Source: Dichotomocladium elegans
Lineage: Eukaryota > Mucoromycota > Mucoromycetes > Mucorales > Lichtheimiaceae
DNA: 64,000 nucleotides
Reading direction: 5' to 3'
NCBI GenBank assembly: GCA_025716815.1
Contig: JAIXMN010000020.1
Coordinates: forward strand, 682,001 to 746,000
The notes beneath the pieces are model-generated. The model made no database searches, was not told where the DNA came from, and worked only from the letters and a program-made list of their open reading frames with translations. Shown piece by piece: positions 33,464 through 45,900 of the stretch (its first letter is position 1; the number at the start of each line of letters is the position of its first letter). The position numbers and the translations under genes are program-made.

Positions 33464-36172
33464 ATGACATCCGCCGCCGACAGAGACCCACACAATGGGT
33501 CTCTCATGACGCGATCGCATGTTTATTCGACACAGCTCCTTGGGACAGCACGCGATAAAGCTGTAGGGCTCGCAAGCGCAGCGACGGCCTATCTTTCGCC
33601 ATCCTCGTTACCCGATTGGACAGCGCCACTTTCGCATTTAGAATCACTTACCACTGTGATGCTCAACCCGCTCGCAGCGCACCCCGTCTATCAAAGCGAA
33701 TCGCTAGCCAGAGCATTGCAGTTAATGCAACAGCAGCAACGGAGCAGCCGGTCGAGCGGTAGCAGCAGCAGCGGAGGCGGGAGCGGTGCCGGTAGCTCAT
33801 CCAACGGAAATGAACTCGTGCTCCGCAACGAGACCACTGCCAATCAACCTTGGCCATCGAGTGCCGAGCTTCTCAAGGTCGAAATACCCGAGTCGCATGC
33901 ACCGCTCTCCCTCTTCCAGGGCTTTGCGGCTACATACCCATCGCTTGCTGGCGCACCTTCGTCACCGGGAACTCCGAGAAAAGCCAAACACCGACGGAAA
34001 AAACAGCAATCGAGCAACGGCAGTGTACAAGGTATTACGAGAAGCAAAAAAAAAAAAACAAAGAGAGAGAGAGAGAGATCAAGTGGAGAGCGAGAAAGGA
34101 ACTGACGGAACGACGGGTTGCTTTTTAGAGGGCACCAAACGATCGCTGACGCAGATCATGGCTGAACGTGAGCAAAAAATGCGCGAGAAAGATAAACTGG
34201 AAAAGCAAAAGGTACCAATACAACACGCCCGGAACTCAATGTAGTTCTACCCGACTTATATACCTATCATATATACACCTTTGTCTAGTCTTCGACGACC
34301 AACGAGATCAACCAGGTTACGATGCAGATCGAAGAACTAGTTAGTAAGCGAAAGGCGCTTGAAACAAAATGGGCAAAACTCGAGTTGAAGGAGCAACAGC
34401 TTTTCACAGCAGGTATGGGTCTTGTGTGTTTCTGTCTTCTTTAAAAGAGAAAGAGGAACATGCTTTATGATTCTGATGGTTTCGGCACAGTTGAGCAGCT
34501 GAACGAGGAAATTATTGCGATGGAAGAGGAGGGGCGCGAAGGAAGCGAGGGCGCGGAAGATCGGGCAACGAATGTACATCATCGACAGCGGCAAGGAGCG
34601 CATCAGGTAGATACTGACTCTGAAGAGGAACCTTTGTATGAGAGTGGTACTTGTTACAAGGTAAAAGAAAGGAAAAAAGAACCGTACGTCTTCACTGTTT
34701 TTAGTTTCTGATCCATGGGAAAAATATTCAGACGCTAACAGGGCATGATGACGATGTGCTCTGTGTTGATTTTAATCACCCGCGAGGCATTCTCGTGTCA
34801 TCTTCGCTAGATGACACGGTGCGCGTATGGGATTTGTACAAGCACCGCTGCCTCGGCATCCTCGAGGGACACACAAGCACGGTGCGGTGCCTCCAGCTAT
34901 CGGATGCGACGCTGTTGACCGGTGCCGAGGACGGCGCGATCAAGCTGTGGAACCTATCTTCCATCCCGCCCGCTCCCACACCCTCCTCCATCAGCTCCGC
35001 GTCGGTCACTTCCTCAAGCGCACCTTCGTCTCCTTCTCTGACGGCCACCACTGCGGATGACAACACGGCCCCTCTCAATGTGCTTACCGATTGTTGCACA
35101 GGCACCTTGGATGGACACCAAGCCGAGGTCACTGCGCTCTTTATGGACAGAAACACTGCGGTAAACTAAAAAGTCAATGGGCCGGAAAGAAAGCAGACAG
35201 AGGCGTTTACAAATGAAATGGTGGATCATTGGGTTTAGGTGTCCGGATCGAATGACAAGACGATGCGGCAGTGGGACCTCGAGACGCAAAAGTGTGTGTT
35301 GACTCTAGATGTCATGTGGGCGAGCAACAGCGCCGGTGCAGCATCCACATCGAGCTGGCGGTCGGCGTTTGATCAGTGGTCACTCGACGGCCTGCACAGC
35401 TTTTTTGACACAGGCAATGATTTTGTAGGAGCACTGCAGTTTTGGAACTTTGCGCTTGCAAGTGGCACGATGGATGGAAAAGTGCGCATGTGGGACTGTA
35501 AGCAAGAGCCGTGGACCCCGAGTTCTCTCTTTTCTACCTCTGTCAAATGACTGATGGCTTGTTTATGCTTTTGCTTTTTCGCCCTCTTCCTAGTGCGTAC
35601 AGGACAGGCTCATCGGACATTACCAGGCCATACAGGTAATATATATATATATAAACTGGAAGGGCGGCGGATTGCATTCAACCGAGAACGAATATATTCA
35701 TGTATGCATATAATAGGTCCCATAACCTGTTTACACTTTGATGATGTACATCTTGTTAGTGGGAGCAGAGACAAAGCGATCCGAGTAAGTGGGGGAACAT
35801 GTCATTGCCCAGCTCCTCGCAAGAACGTTGACAGAATACGGATGGTAGATATGGGATCTACGGACAGGTTCCGTATTTGAAACACTCAATTTTCCAAGCC
35901 CTGTGAACGACCTGCAGTTTGATAGCGCGCGGATAGTGAGCGCCAACTGTTCAGAGAACATTGATGCAAGTTCTGATTTATTTGAGAGTAAAACATCGGT
36001 ACTCACTCCCGACCAATCTGTGTGTGCTTCATCTGATTAGGTCTATAACCGGACGTCGTTTCAACACACCAGCCTCAGCGGCCATGAGGCCCAGGTAAAC
36101 TCGGTCCGCTTTCGTGATAATGTGCTGGCATCCGGTGGAAGCGATAGCGTCATCAAACTCTGGGCTCTTTGA
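33464..36172 (+). CDS. MDV1: Mitochondrial division protein Mdv1/Caf4-like (WD40 with coiled coil)
   Basis: Adaptor that recruits the dynamin Dnm1 to Fis1 on mitochondria. The N-terminal part has [20 protein letters not shown] then a Gln/Ser-rich linker. A coiled coil follows ([52 protein letters not shown]). The WD40 propeller has [113 protein letters not shown] and ends [13 protein letters not shown]. The insertion of Ser/Thr/Pro-rich sequence between blades 2 and 3 is unusually long. The Met at 33464 is the first in frame. Most introns are 50-110 nt, and not all junctions were checked. Confidence 0.9.
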
Positions 36173-36466
36173 AAGCACCTAGATATAGTCCTGGATCCAT
36201 CCATTTCGTCCACGCATGCGGCATCCCCAGTGTATGATACTCTAAAACTTGTAGGATTTGGGATTAGGAAACCCAAATCCCACTTTACTCCAGCCGTGTA
36301 TGTAAATCTATAAAGTAAAGCTACAGACAGATATGTTCAGCGTCAGCGACACGGTAAAGCTATATTATATATATATTCAAACGATAATAAGTCAGGGATA
36401 ATATGATACAGTAAAGAGCATAAAGATTATACATAGAGGAAGAAGGGGTAGCAATATAGATCCCCA

Positions 36467-38123
36467 TTATAACTTGATCGTAGATGACAATGAAGGGAAT
36501 ATGTTGGCCAGCCAATTGAATGTCCCTGATGCTGAAAAAGGCCGGGGCGTCATTGCCGCGGCTGTGGTCGCATCAACCTGTTGCTCGACTTTTCTGACGT
36601 ATTCGCACTGCATTTCATTGAGTGCCATGCGCAGATGACCTATTTCGGACAGCAGATCCGCATTGATCGCGGGAATGCCATCCAGATCGATTGTGTCCAG
36701 GATGGCCTGGATCATGTCATTACTTGTCTCGGTCAGATCCAGGATGTTGAAGGGCTGATGCCTTTGGCGATTCAGGATCCGCAAATCAGTATCACGTAGC
36801 TTGTCAAGGTATTTTTTCGCCATGGCTTTGCCATGCTCAGAATGGCTGAGCGATGTCGCAAGAGCCTGGTATTCATCAAGCTGCTGCTGTTGGTGTTGTT
36901 GCTGCTGCTGCGACGCAAGCAGTTCGCGCTTAAGATTGTTATTGACTGCGACAAGCTCGCGGACAATATGGATTAGATAGTGTGGCTGCTGCTCCTCCAG
37001 GTCGGGTGGCTCCACAGTCGGTGTGGTGAGCTTGGCCATGTCGCTGCGAAGCCGATCATTGTACTCGCGCAACCAGATGATGTTGCTGTTGTCCTGATGT
37101 CGAGTGTGGCTGTTGAGCTTGAGCCGCTCGTAATGCCCCGAAAGGGTTTCTATTCTTGCTCTTTAGACTACCTTCCCCGAATCACATGTTGTATGACATC
37201 ATAACTATTTACCGTATCGGGTTTTTAGCTTTTTTTGCTGTGACTCAAGCGATCGTTCTGCCTTGCGTGCCACGGCAAGCTCCTGTTTGATGTCATCCAG
37301 CTAAATACAACCCCACCTTGTTACATCTGCAATGTTTCTAATTGTGCGCCGTGTAACACAAGAACAATATGTACCTTTGCACGCAGCCCTTCCTCCCGCT
37401 TGCTGGCTTTGACTTTGAAGGTCCTCAGCCCTGCAACTTCTGAGTTCAAGGTCTTGAGCTCATTCGATAATTGCATATTTCGATGATTGGCTGCGTCCAG
37501 GTCCTCGACTGTCTCCTGGAGTGTCTATAGACCGCTTGTTCTTACTATGTATTTTGCTCTACTGACGGTGGTCCACATGACTTTCTATACCTGGCGGGTC
37601 TTGCGACTCTCCCAGATGACCTTATGATGCTTCTCAAGAAGGTCTTGGTATGCCTGATCTTGATCTGCGACCACACGCTCTAAATATTTCACTCGCTCGA
37701 TCTACACAATTGAGTGAGAAAGATACTGCTGTATCTCACACACTGTGCAATAACAAACCTTCTTTTCGAGTTCACTCCTTGCTTCATGAGCCTCTCGCTT
37801 CAAGATTTCATGATTTTGAAGCAAAGTTTGACCGATTTCTAATGTTTCAAGGGAAACACGATAGATAGATAGATATAAATAAATATAAGGTGATCGGTCG
37901 GTCGGTCGGTCGGAATGTGTGTGTGGGGGGGGGAAGAGAGGGTGGAGTCGCCGATTGATTCTACATATGTACCAGCAGCAAGGCGAGCCTCTTGCTCGTG
38001 CTTCCGAACCTCCTGCTCTAACCGGGTAATCAAACCGAGTGTGTTTTCCGAGGCGCATCCCAACCAGTCATCGACGTCAACACTCGCACGGTTTGGAAGC
38101 GATCGTTCATGAACAAGCGACAT
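36467..38123 (-). CDS. Coiled-coil protein, possibly BICD/HAP1-like adaptor
   Basis: Start MSLVHERSLPNRASVDVDDW at 38123. Most of the predicted chain is coiled coil: NTLGLITRLEQEVRKHEQEA, IGQTLLQNHEILKREAHEAR, ERVKYLERVVADQDQAYQDL, then HYLIHIVRELVAVNNNLKRE with a Gln run and further helices ending FNWLANIFPSLSSTIKL. The segment LLQNHEILKREA resembles the short conserved box of dynein-adaptor proteins such as BICD and HAP1, but this is weak. It is organised in about six exons. Function is unknown; a cytoskeletal or vesicle adaptor is a guess. Confidence 0.7.
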
Positions 38124-38720
38124 TGCAGAAAGAGGAAAGAGAAAGAGGAAGAGCGTGTGGGTGCTTTTGGGCACAAGCAGGTGACTCAAAAAATGGAGAA
38201 AAAGAGAGAGAGAGAGAAGAAGAAAAACGAGTCGGATCGCATCGGCATATTGTGCATAAGCCATTCGCGACAAATCCGGCCATCCTTATTGTTGTCGCCC
38301 TTTCCCTTCAACCCCTGTACCTCCTGACACAGACACACACGCACACGCACACAAGCATCTCTGTCCCTCTCGTGCTAATTTCCTCTTTCTCCCTTCTTCT
38401 TCGCATCCTTTCTTTTAGTCACATGATGACACCTGCATGTGTCACAGTCATCATAAACACATCTATATGGGATAGCATATCCAAACGTTTTGAATACTCG
38501 AAGACCGGTATCGCTTTCAAAGGATACTGTAAACAGATAAGTACCCTCGCCCACTTCTCTGCTGCAACTCTTTGCATTCAACACAAGAAAATATGAATTT
38601 GGATAAATGAATCACAACAGAACATTCGTTTTTTGCCAAACAAAAAAGACCATACACATACACACCCGCAAACAGACAAGCACCGCGAAACACCATGAGT
38701 CGCAGATTTGGGTATCATTG

Positions 38721-41700
38721 TCAAGCCCCGCGTTCGAGAAAAGCTGTATGAGATGCCTGGTCCATCAGTAAGTCCATCATGGATCCGGATGGCGGATCGG
38801 GCATCAGTGGATCCATCGGATAATCGATCATCATGTCCTGTTGATGCTGTGGTTGCTGGAAATAGAAATCTGACATCGATACCGCTTGTGCTGAAGCGTC
38901 ATTGGCTATAGAAGGCTGTTGTGGCGTCGCTACTGCCATCGACATGGGCACAAACGTGTTCGCGGACGCAGGTGCAAGTGGAATTTGCTGCTGCTCCTGG
39001 TAGCCTGAAATTGTATGCCGCCGATGACTGGCGGGAACGCGGGACATGTAGGGTGTGGAGACTGTTCGTGTGGGTGGGCCCATGTTGTACGACGGTTGCT
39101 GATGCGGGTGCGGGTGCGGGTGCTGCTGTTGATGCTGGGCCGCCGCCGCCGCAGCGACTGAACTGCTGCGAAGCGCTTGCTTGTAAAATGGAGATGGTTT
39201 ACTGGCTGTCATGGGCGCTGGAGGTATGCCCACAACATTTTTGTTGACAACTGCACTTCCCGTGGCTGCAGATGCTGCAGGGTTATTGTTGCCCATCTGT
39301 GTTTGCTGTGCTGGCTGGGGCGGCTGTGTCTGAGACTGCGCCGCCGTAGCAACTGCAGAACCGATGCCACCACCGGCACCTCCGGTATTACCAGTACTAT
39401 TGCCTGCACCGTAAAAGTCTTGGTAATACCCGGTTGGAGAAGAAGGCCGTGAATAGCTCATGGCTTGAGCAGGAGATGGATAATAATTTGGCAAGGGCAT
39501 CGACAACCGATGATGTGCAGTAACATGCTGACGCATATGTTGCACTGCTTCGGGATTATTACGTGCTGTGCCGTTTGGAACTGCTGAAGTAAGCTGTCCG
39601 AACGGGATAGAAGGCGCGGCATTGGTTGCAGTTGTTGTAGTCGCAGTCGCAAGATTGGAAGAGGCCCGTGGGCGGCGCTTATTCGCCGCAGCTATACCAT
39701 TGGTTGCAGCCGTGTTCCCACAATTTGTTCCGCCACCTGTGACAGTGCCAGCCGACGGTAGAGATGCAAGGCTTGTCCGCCGCGATTTATTCCTCGCCAT
39801 ATCACCCGACGACGCCAAAATAGGAGACGAGCGCGAGGACGCCGGACTCAGCGAAGACGACGATGCGTCGATGGTTGAGGACAGATGATGTTGGTAGGAG
39901 GAGTAAGAGGAGGTGAAAGCATTGTGGTGGTATTGATCAAGGGCCGGGTCAAACGCCCGGTCCATGCCGATCTCAACCGCAGGAGTTTTTTCTAGGAGCT
40001 GTCGCATGATCCCGAGAGCTTTGTTACATGATTCCTGCTGTCCTTGGATGCTAGAAAGGCATCGATGGACAGTGATCGCGGATGCGAGGCAATAAACCGT
40101 ATACTGTACGCCTCGAATGGGATAATAAAAACAATCAGGGCCTTGCGTATGAAGAAGGGTTTCAACAAGATGGGTGATGGTAGACGCTGAGTCTGTGCAG
40201 CGCTCTTGAAAGACGATTGAGTCGTTGCTGTTGAGAAGAGCTCTTGGTCGGTGTAGAAGAATTATACAGGAATGGAGGAGGAGGTGGTGAAATTGCGTGC
40301 TGTAGGAAACATTGGAGAGCTTGATATCACTCGACATTTTGGTGCTTATTTCCTCGAGTCGGAGCTGGAGATTCCGGAAAGCACTGCTCTCATCGGATTG
40401 CTCCTTTCGTGTTGCTGCTGCTGTTGCCGTCGAAATTTGGCTATTATGGGTGTACTTCTTGCGTACGAAGCGCAGGATGCTGCCTTGTAGATGAACAAGC
40501 TTTGCCAGCCAGAAAAAATACACAAATGCTTCTTTATTCTCAGGCTGGATCTCTTCGGGTAACGCAGACGGATATTCGATTGTAATGTCTGATTCTGCAA
40601 AGTGTGGCTCCGACCCGAGTTCGGTGCTATTTCTTAATTGTTATAACTCGCCGTTATATTCCCAGCCTTTTCTTCCCTTCTCTCTACCTCATTAGAATAT
40701 CGTAGGCGTACACCGCCCAAAATGTTCGCCTTCGTTGCTCTGCAATGTGGAAGTCGAGCTGATGGCCCTGGGGGATAGCCTTAGCGAGACCGAGATCGCG
40801 CGACATGTGTACAATATTCTGAAAGTAATAACGTGTGCGCCAAAAGAATCCGGGACGGCGGACGTGCTCCTGATATTTAACCATCAGGACAAGTGCTTGA
40901 ATCGTACTCAGACGAGGGGTATCGGTGTATATATCAACAAGGCTGAAGGCGGTCTGATAGTAGCGCCACCCAGGCGGGTGAGCATCGTTCGGATCGCGAG
41001 GGACATTATGCCATCGCGACGCGACAGCGTACATGGCATTCAATAACAAGTAGCAGGGACCATTTGATAACTGGGCTCGAAAAGTTGATGGGTTGATTAT
41101 GGGAAGGTATGGGTGGACGTGCTGAAAATACAATTGAATCAGGTCGTTTTGGGTGGTGGTGGCAGCAATGGTGGAAGGATGCAACTTGGGTTGTGGAGGC
41201 TCCATAATATCGTTAAGTGAGATCGAGCCAGTCGATGGATCGTGGTCCCGGTATGAGTATTGGTCGTATATGCATGGGATACGGTCCATGCGGGTGGTCA
41301 GATCATGAACGTATAGGCCCTGACCTATGGATCCAATCCCAATTCCATCTGTCTGCTGAGGAGGTGCACTTGCTGTGGCCAAATGCAATAGGTAAATGAA
41401 AAAGCATAAAAGGAGATGAGAGCGAAATATTCTTACTGGTTGATGAAGAGTAATGCTGCCTATTTTCAGGTGTCAGAACGAGTGCAGGATCGTAAGGGTT
41501 TGTTTCGAGTTGGAGGACCCGGAGGACATGCTCAAGGTCGCGCAGTCGGGGCTCTAGTGTCTCGACGTACTGCTTCGGCGGTCCCCGTTTTGGGGTGACT
41601 TTGACGAAGACGCACTCGGACCTGGACTTTTGACAGCGTAGGCAAGGTTGGGCTCCATCACAGCGTACCTGTGTATGCGTTTGTTGGATTAGTACTGAGC

Positions 41701-42003
41701 TCTCTTTTCTTGCTCTCACTCTCTATTTGTCTCCCCAAGTTTGTTTGTCCCTCAGAGCTGAGTTGTCAAGAAATCTCAGTGAAACTTGGCGAGTGGACGG
41801 TGCGAATAATAACAAAATATATGCAGCCTAATATTGCACCCCTTCGCCCCCATTACCTTGCGCTTGCGACATTCATCGCATGCCCTGCTAATTTTGTTAC
41901 GCTTCGGTCCATTACCACCAGACCCCGAGGGCTGCTGCTGCTGCTGCGATGGTGGCAGAGAAGACTCGCCCGAGTTCGTGATGCCTAACTGGGGGTCCTC
42001 CAT
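38721..42003 (-). CDS. Zn2Cys6 transcription factor with fungal-specific (MHR) domain
   Basis: Large regulator. Start MEDPQLGITNSGESSLPPSQ at 42003. The binuclear zinc cluster reads RACDECRKRKV (end of exon 1) + RCDGAQPCLRCQKSRSECVF, followed by KVTPKRGPPKQYVETLEPRL, a linker type seen in XlnR-like factors. The middle-homology region appears as NDLIQLYFQHVHPYLPIINP, QALVLMVKYQEHVRRPGFFW, RDLGLAKAIPQ and RRRTFWAVYAYDILM. The C-terminal third is low complexity (Gly/Ala/Gln/Pro/His-rich) and ends MDLLMDQASHTAFLERGA. Exons are joined by short introns. Similarity to XlnR is suggested only by the linker; the regulated pathway is unknown. Confidence 0.88.
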
Positions 42004-42783
42004 TGTTGTTGTTTGCTGGAATATATGAAGTATATGCACGCGCACACAAAGTTGTTCGCTCGTTATCGGATAATGTTGGCTTTCTTTACTCTGCTGGTGT
42101 CCTTCCTGCAAATAAAGCGCAATACTCTTCGAGGACAAACCGGGAGAGTGTGCGTCTGGCTGAGAAAAAGAAGAAACAAAAAAGGGCCAGCTGAAAACGC
42201 GGCGAAAAGCCCTGTGCCCAAATCTGAGTTGGAGCAAAGAGAGGGAGGGTGAGCGAGATAGCTCATCCTTCCTTTCTTCAGTTGCTGGCCTTTGCTTTCC
42301 ATCTCCCAGGTCAAGTCATACCCGGATAGAAAAACTTAGAAGTTTAATATTTCTGGAAGAAAAGCGTTGGGGCAAGCATCAGCATCCGGTGGCATCTTGA
42401 CCGATGCGTGCATTCCTTTCCTCGACAAGCGATGAGATCAGTGCAATTTCGCTTACATAGCCAGTTGCTCAAACGGATTTAAGGTTTGCTGGGAAGTGCC
42501 ACAGAAACTAATATAGGAGGCGGCATCAATTCAGGACGGTTGAGCAACCGTGGAAAATCCAAGGTGCGTACCTGTAATCTGGCCCAGTTCTTCACTTTTT
42601 GATAGAGTATCATACGCACGCCTGTGTGTTTGTGTGTGTGCGTGTGTGTGCTCTACTTGTACTGAGGATGTGCTCAGCTTGTTTAACCTAGCGGTTTTAG
42701 CGATCTCATTCATTCTTTGAGTATTTGACGCTTGAGAAGAAGAAAAAAAGTCCCAATAATGATATTAACAGTTGAAGAAACAT

Positions 42784-44397
42784 CTATTTGATCTTGGCGA
42801 TGGCACCCTGTGTAAGCGAGATAAAGTCGGCCAGATGCTTAATACCCCTTGTGAGCTCTTCTACATGAAGGTAGGCAAAGCAGAGGCGGATATGATCTCC
42901 AAAGCGGTGTTGATCAAAGTTTTCTGTGTCAGGTACACCGAATAAATTACCCCATCCAACGATAAGCCGCTCTTTATCCGGATGCTTAGCCATGGTCGCT
43001 TGCAAAAACCGACGGTTTATGCCCTGTGGGAGCCGAAGCCACAAGAAATACCCGCCCCTAGGATATGTTACCATGCTACATCCGAGTGGGACCAAATGGT
43101 TCGCAATCTCACTGCATAGTAGGTCACGTCGTTTGCGAAGCTTTTCCCGCAGGAATTTCATATTGCCTTCCAGTGAAAGCTTCACCGGATCAGCCTTTTC
43201 GTCGAGCATTGGCGCTATCACCTCGTTGGCTGACCGTTGAAAATTTTAGCAAATCGCATAGTTCTGGCCTTTTTTTTTAATGCATGGATAAAAATACTTG
43301 CCGAAGTTGCTTGGTGATCCGCCTGAGAAAAATGAGCCACTGCAGTTGAAAAACACACACGTACACGGCTTATTGTTATGTATGTTCTGTATTCATCTTC
43401 CATCAACTCGGTCTCCACAATAGAGACACACACCCTCCCCGAAGCTCTGGATAGCTTACCATATGCCAATGCGTTTGATCAGATCCGGATGGGCTTCAAT
43501 CCAGCCTGCGCGCATACCCGGTGCGAGAATTTTGCTAAACGACCCGTTGCTGACGACCACCGGCTTTTGTTGATTGGAATCCATGGTATCGATGTCATAC
43601 GCAACAACGCGCTTAGGAAGAATGACATCTGCATCATATGTAAGAAATTCATATACGTCGTCGCAGATGATAAGAACATTGTACTCGCGGGCCAGGCGGA
43701 CAAGCTTTTCACGTCTCTCGGCAGACATGATTGTGGAGGATGGGTTTGCGTGGGTTGGGACGCAGTAGAGCACAGCTGAATACTCGTTATTATTGCTGCC
43801 ATGTGCAGCGCCATATTTCTCCATGTGCTTCTTCAGAAACGATGCAAGATGGTCTGTATCCAGGCCATCCTTATCATCCGGAATACTAACAAATTGGTCT
43901 CGTCGGAAACCGACATCGGAGAATATTTTGTACACAAGATGGTAGGTGGGGTCCTGAAAAAACGCAAATCGAGTGGAGGATGTAGGTCGAGTGAGAATGG
44001 TCAACAAGTGCTGTAGAGACAGAGATGCTCCGGGAGTTGCACAAAGGTGCTCACTGGGGTTGTGCGCTTTAGTAATCTTTAAATGCTGTGCGAAGCTTAA
44101 AATACATACACGCTCACAAAAGTGCCATAGTTTCGGGTTAAGAATCGGGCAAGACGATCGAGGTATAGCTCATTACCACGTTCATGACCATACTATAATG
44201 ATATTCTCGGTCGCTTCGTGAGTCATGCGGGGGCTTCAGGATATATGTATGGATTGGGTACGCATGGGTGTCTGTTGTCCAACCTGGAGCATGGAAGTGA
44301 CCGCATTCTCGGCGGTAATGGCCACTTGGAATGAACATGCGATTCGATTTCGTGGTAACAGCTCGACGGCTGGTTTCCCTTCGAGCAAGTTGATCAT
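42784..44397 (-). CDS. PLP-dependent class I/II aminotransferase
   Basis: Fold-type I aminotransferase resembling the yeast YER152C/2-aminoadipate-type group. Start MINLLEGKPAVELLPRNRIA at 44397. Further along: YGHERGNELYLDRLARFLTR, ATPGASLSLQHLLTILTRPT, QDPTYHLVYKIFSDVGF, YCVPTHANPSSTIMS (Asn of the substrate/PLP pocket), CDDVYEFL and SNGSFSKILAPGMRAGW with the PLP-binding lysine. The C-terminal exon has SMVTYPRGGYFLWLRLPQGI and HIRLCFAYL. Exon joins were checked at YGHER and at the 44100-44060 intron. Substrate preference is not decided by sequence. Confidence 0.9.
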
Positions 44398-44599
44398 CTT
44401 CGTGTGGGGGTGGCCGAGGATCCAGAGTGCGGAGGAATACTGTGCCAACTGTTCCAATTTTACGTCCGTTGGGCACGCGCGCGCGTCTTTTTTTTTTCAA
44501 TTGTTCTCAGTCGTTTGAAGCTGTTCTTAAGCGTCACACCAGTGTCAAGCAGTCTATCAAGCAAATTTACCTTCACATTAGGCTGCAGGCGTCAAGCCT

Positions 44600-45900
44600 T
44601 GCAAGACAATGTTCTCAACAGGACACCCAGGCGTTGTGACACCGTTGATGGTAGGGTTGCGCTCACCGAAGAGCAATAAAAAATATAGTTTATTCGAGCC
44701 GTTCGCGGGCAAATAATCTGTTTCGAGATATCCTTGGTGTATTCCCTATTCCCTAGAAAACGGTTGTGGTTTATCCAACTCGTCCGCAATAGGGAAAAGA
44801 AGAACCGATAATATCCACTCACAGTTCCTTTGTCGCAAAATACAGTAACCCCAGCGCCATCTGTACTGATCATGCCGTGGGACGTGAGATTCCCCTCTTT
44901 CTGGGGCCTGAAAGCTTTCGAATTGAGATCAGCTACCTCATGCCAATAGTCCAAATTGACGAGTTCGTCATCATTGTTCCAAGGTCGTTGCGGAATGTTT
45001 TGGCAAAGGATTTTGCTGTCGATAAACGTATAACACGGGGGCCATCTGCAAACGAAGTGGGAAACAATTAAAGCCAGGTAATTCGAGACGTTGAAACAAG
45101 CAAACGAGCTGGTAAAAGGCTTTCATATGGTTGGCGGGGTGGAACTTGCTGTCGCAGTAGATATCGTCTTTTTGAGACGCAGCCTTCTGGATAAGAGTTG
45201 AGAACAGGCAATAGGGCTTGCGGTGGCTGCCCGATGAGATCCGTGTCAATATATCTGCTATTGATTGCTAATTTGAAGCGCCTGGTAGGCTCGATCACGC
45301 ACTTCAGAATACGGGCGCTTATTTCTTTGGTGCTCAAGCCCTGAATCGTATAGGTCTCTTTTCATTATAGCCTTTTGACCTCAAATGTCCAGCAAAGTAT
45401 TTCCGGTACGCCTGAGATACTGACCAAATCGCATGTTGATATTGTTGCTGTACGCTGCATCTATTTTGCGGCCTTCATATATCGACCATTGCTGCGCATG
45501 CGGAAAAGATGGGCTCACGTAATTTGCATGGTAGAAGTATCCAGGCAAATACTCGTTGATCAGAGCTCGGTTCCTGACCGTGATAGACGATCCAAGTGCG
45601 CGCCTCTCGTATTCCACTAAAGAGAGCCATACTTTAGCGAAAAAAAAACGGCTGTTCAAGAAGATCGTAATGCCGAAGCCTTGATTGGTTTGAAGTTCGT
45701 TTAGGAAGATATATTTTGAGAAGGAGAACGCGTGCACTGTTGTGGCATGGGCAATGTGGACCACCTCAAGTAACCACTCAGAGTGCTCTTCTCGTCAGCC
45801 GATGCTTTGAATACTACACTTCACCGAAAGGATCCGGTCACCAGCATCGCGCATGCTGGAGGCACTCAATAGTTGATGTAGCGGGTAAAGACATGCCTGT
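44600..45900 (-). pseudogene. Relic of a Fanzor/TnpB-like RNA-guided nuclease gene
   Basis: Four blocks in order on the minus strand but in different frames: (1) around 45764-45381, VHAFSFSKYIFLNELQ, WLSLVEYERRALGSSI, INEYLPGYFYHANYVSPSFP and NINMRFGQYLRRTGNTLLDI; (2) around 45337-45240, KEISARILKCVIEPTRRFKL with RYIDTD; (3) around 45249-45070, FHPANHMKAFYQLVCLFQRL and ELPGFNCFPLR; (4) around 45040-44840, CYTFIDSKILCQNI, LDYWHEVADLNSKAFRPQ and MISTDGAGVTVF. This order and the motifs FNCFPLR, STDGxGV are those I recall for eukaryotic TnpB relatives (Fanzor) in Mucorales. The RuvC part after STDG is eroded (44820-44640). At least three frameshifts and loss of the catalytic end make it inactive. 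Fanzor naming is from memory and needs a search. Confidence 0.6.
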
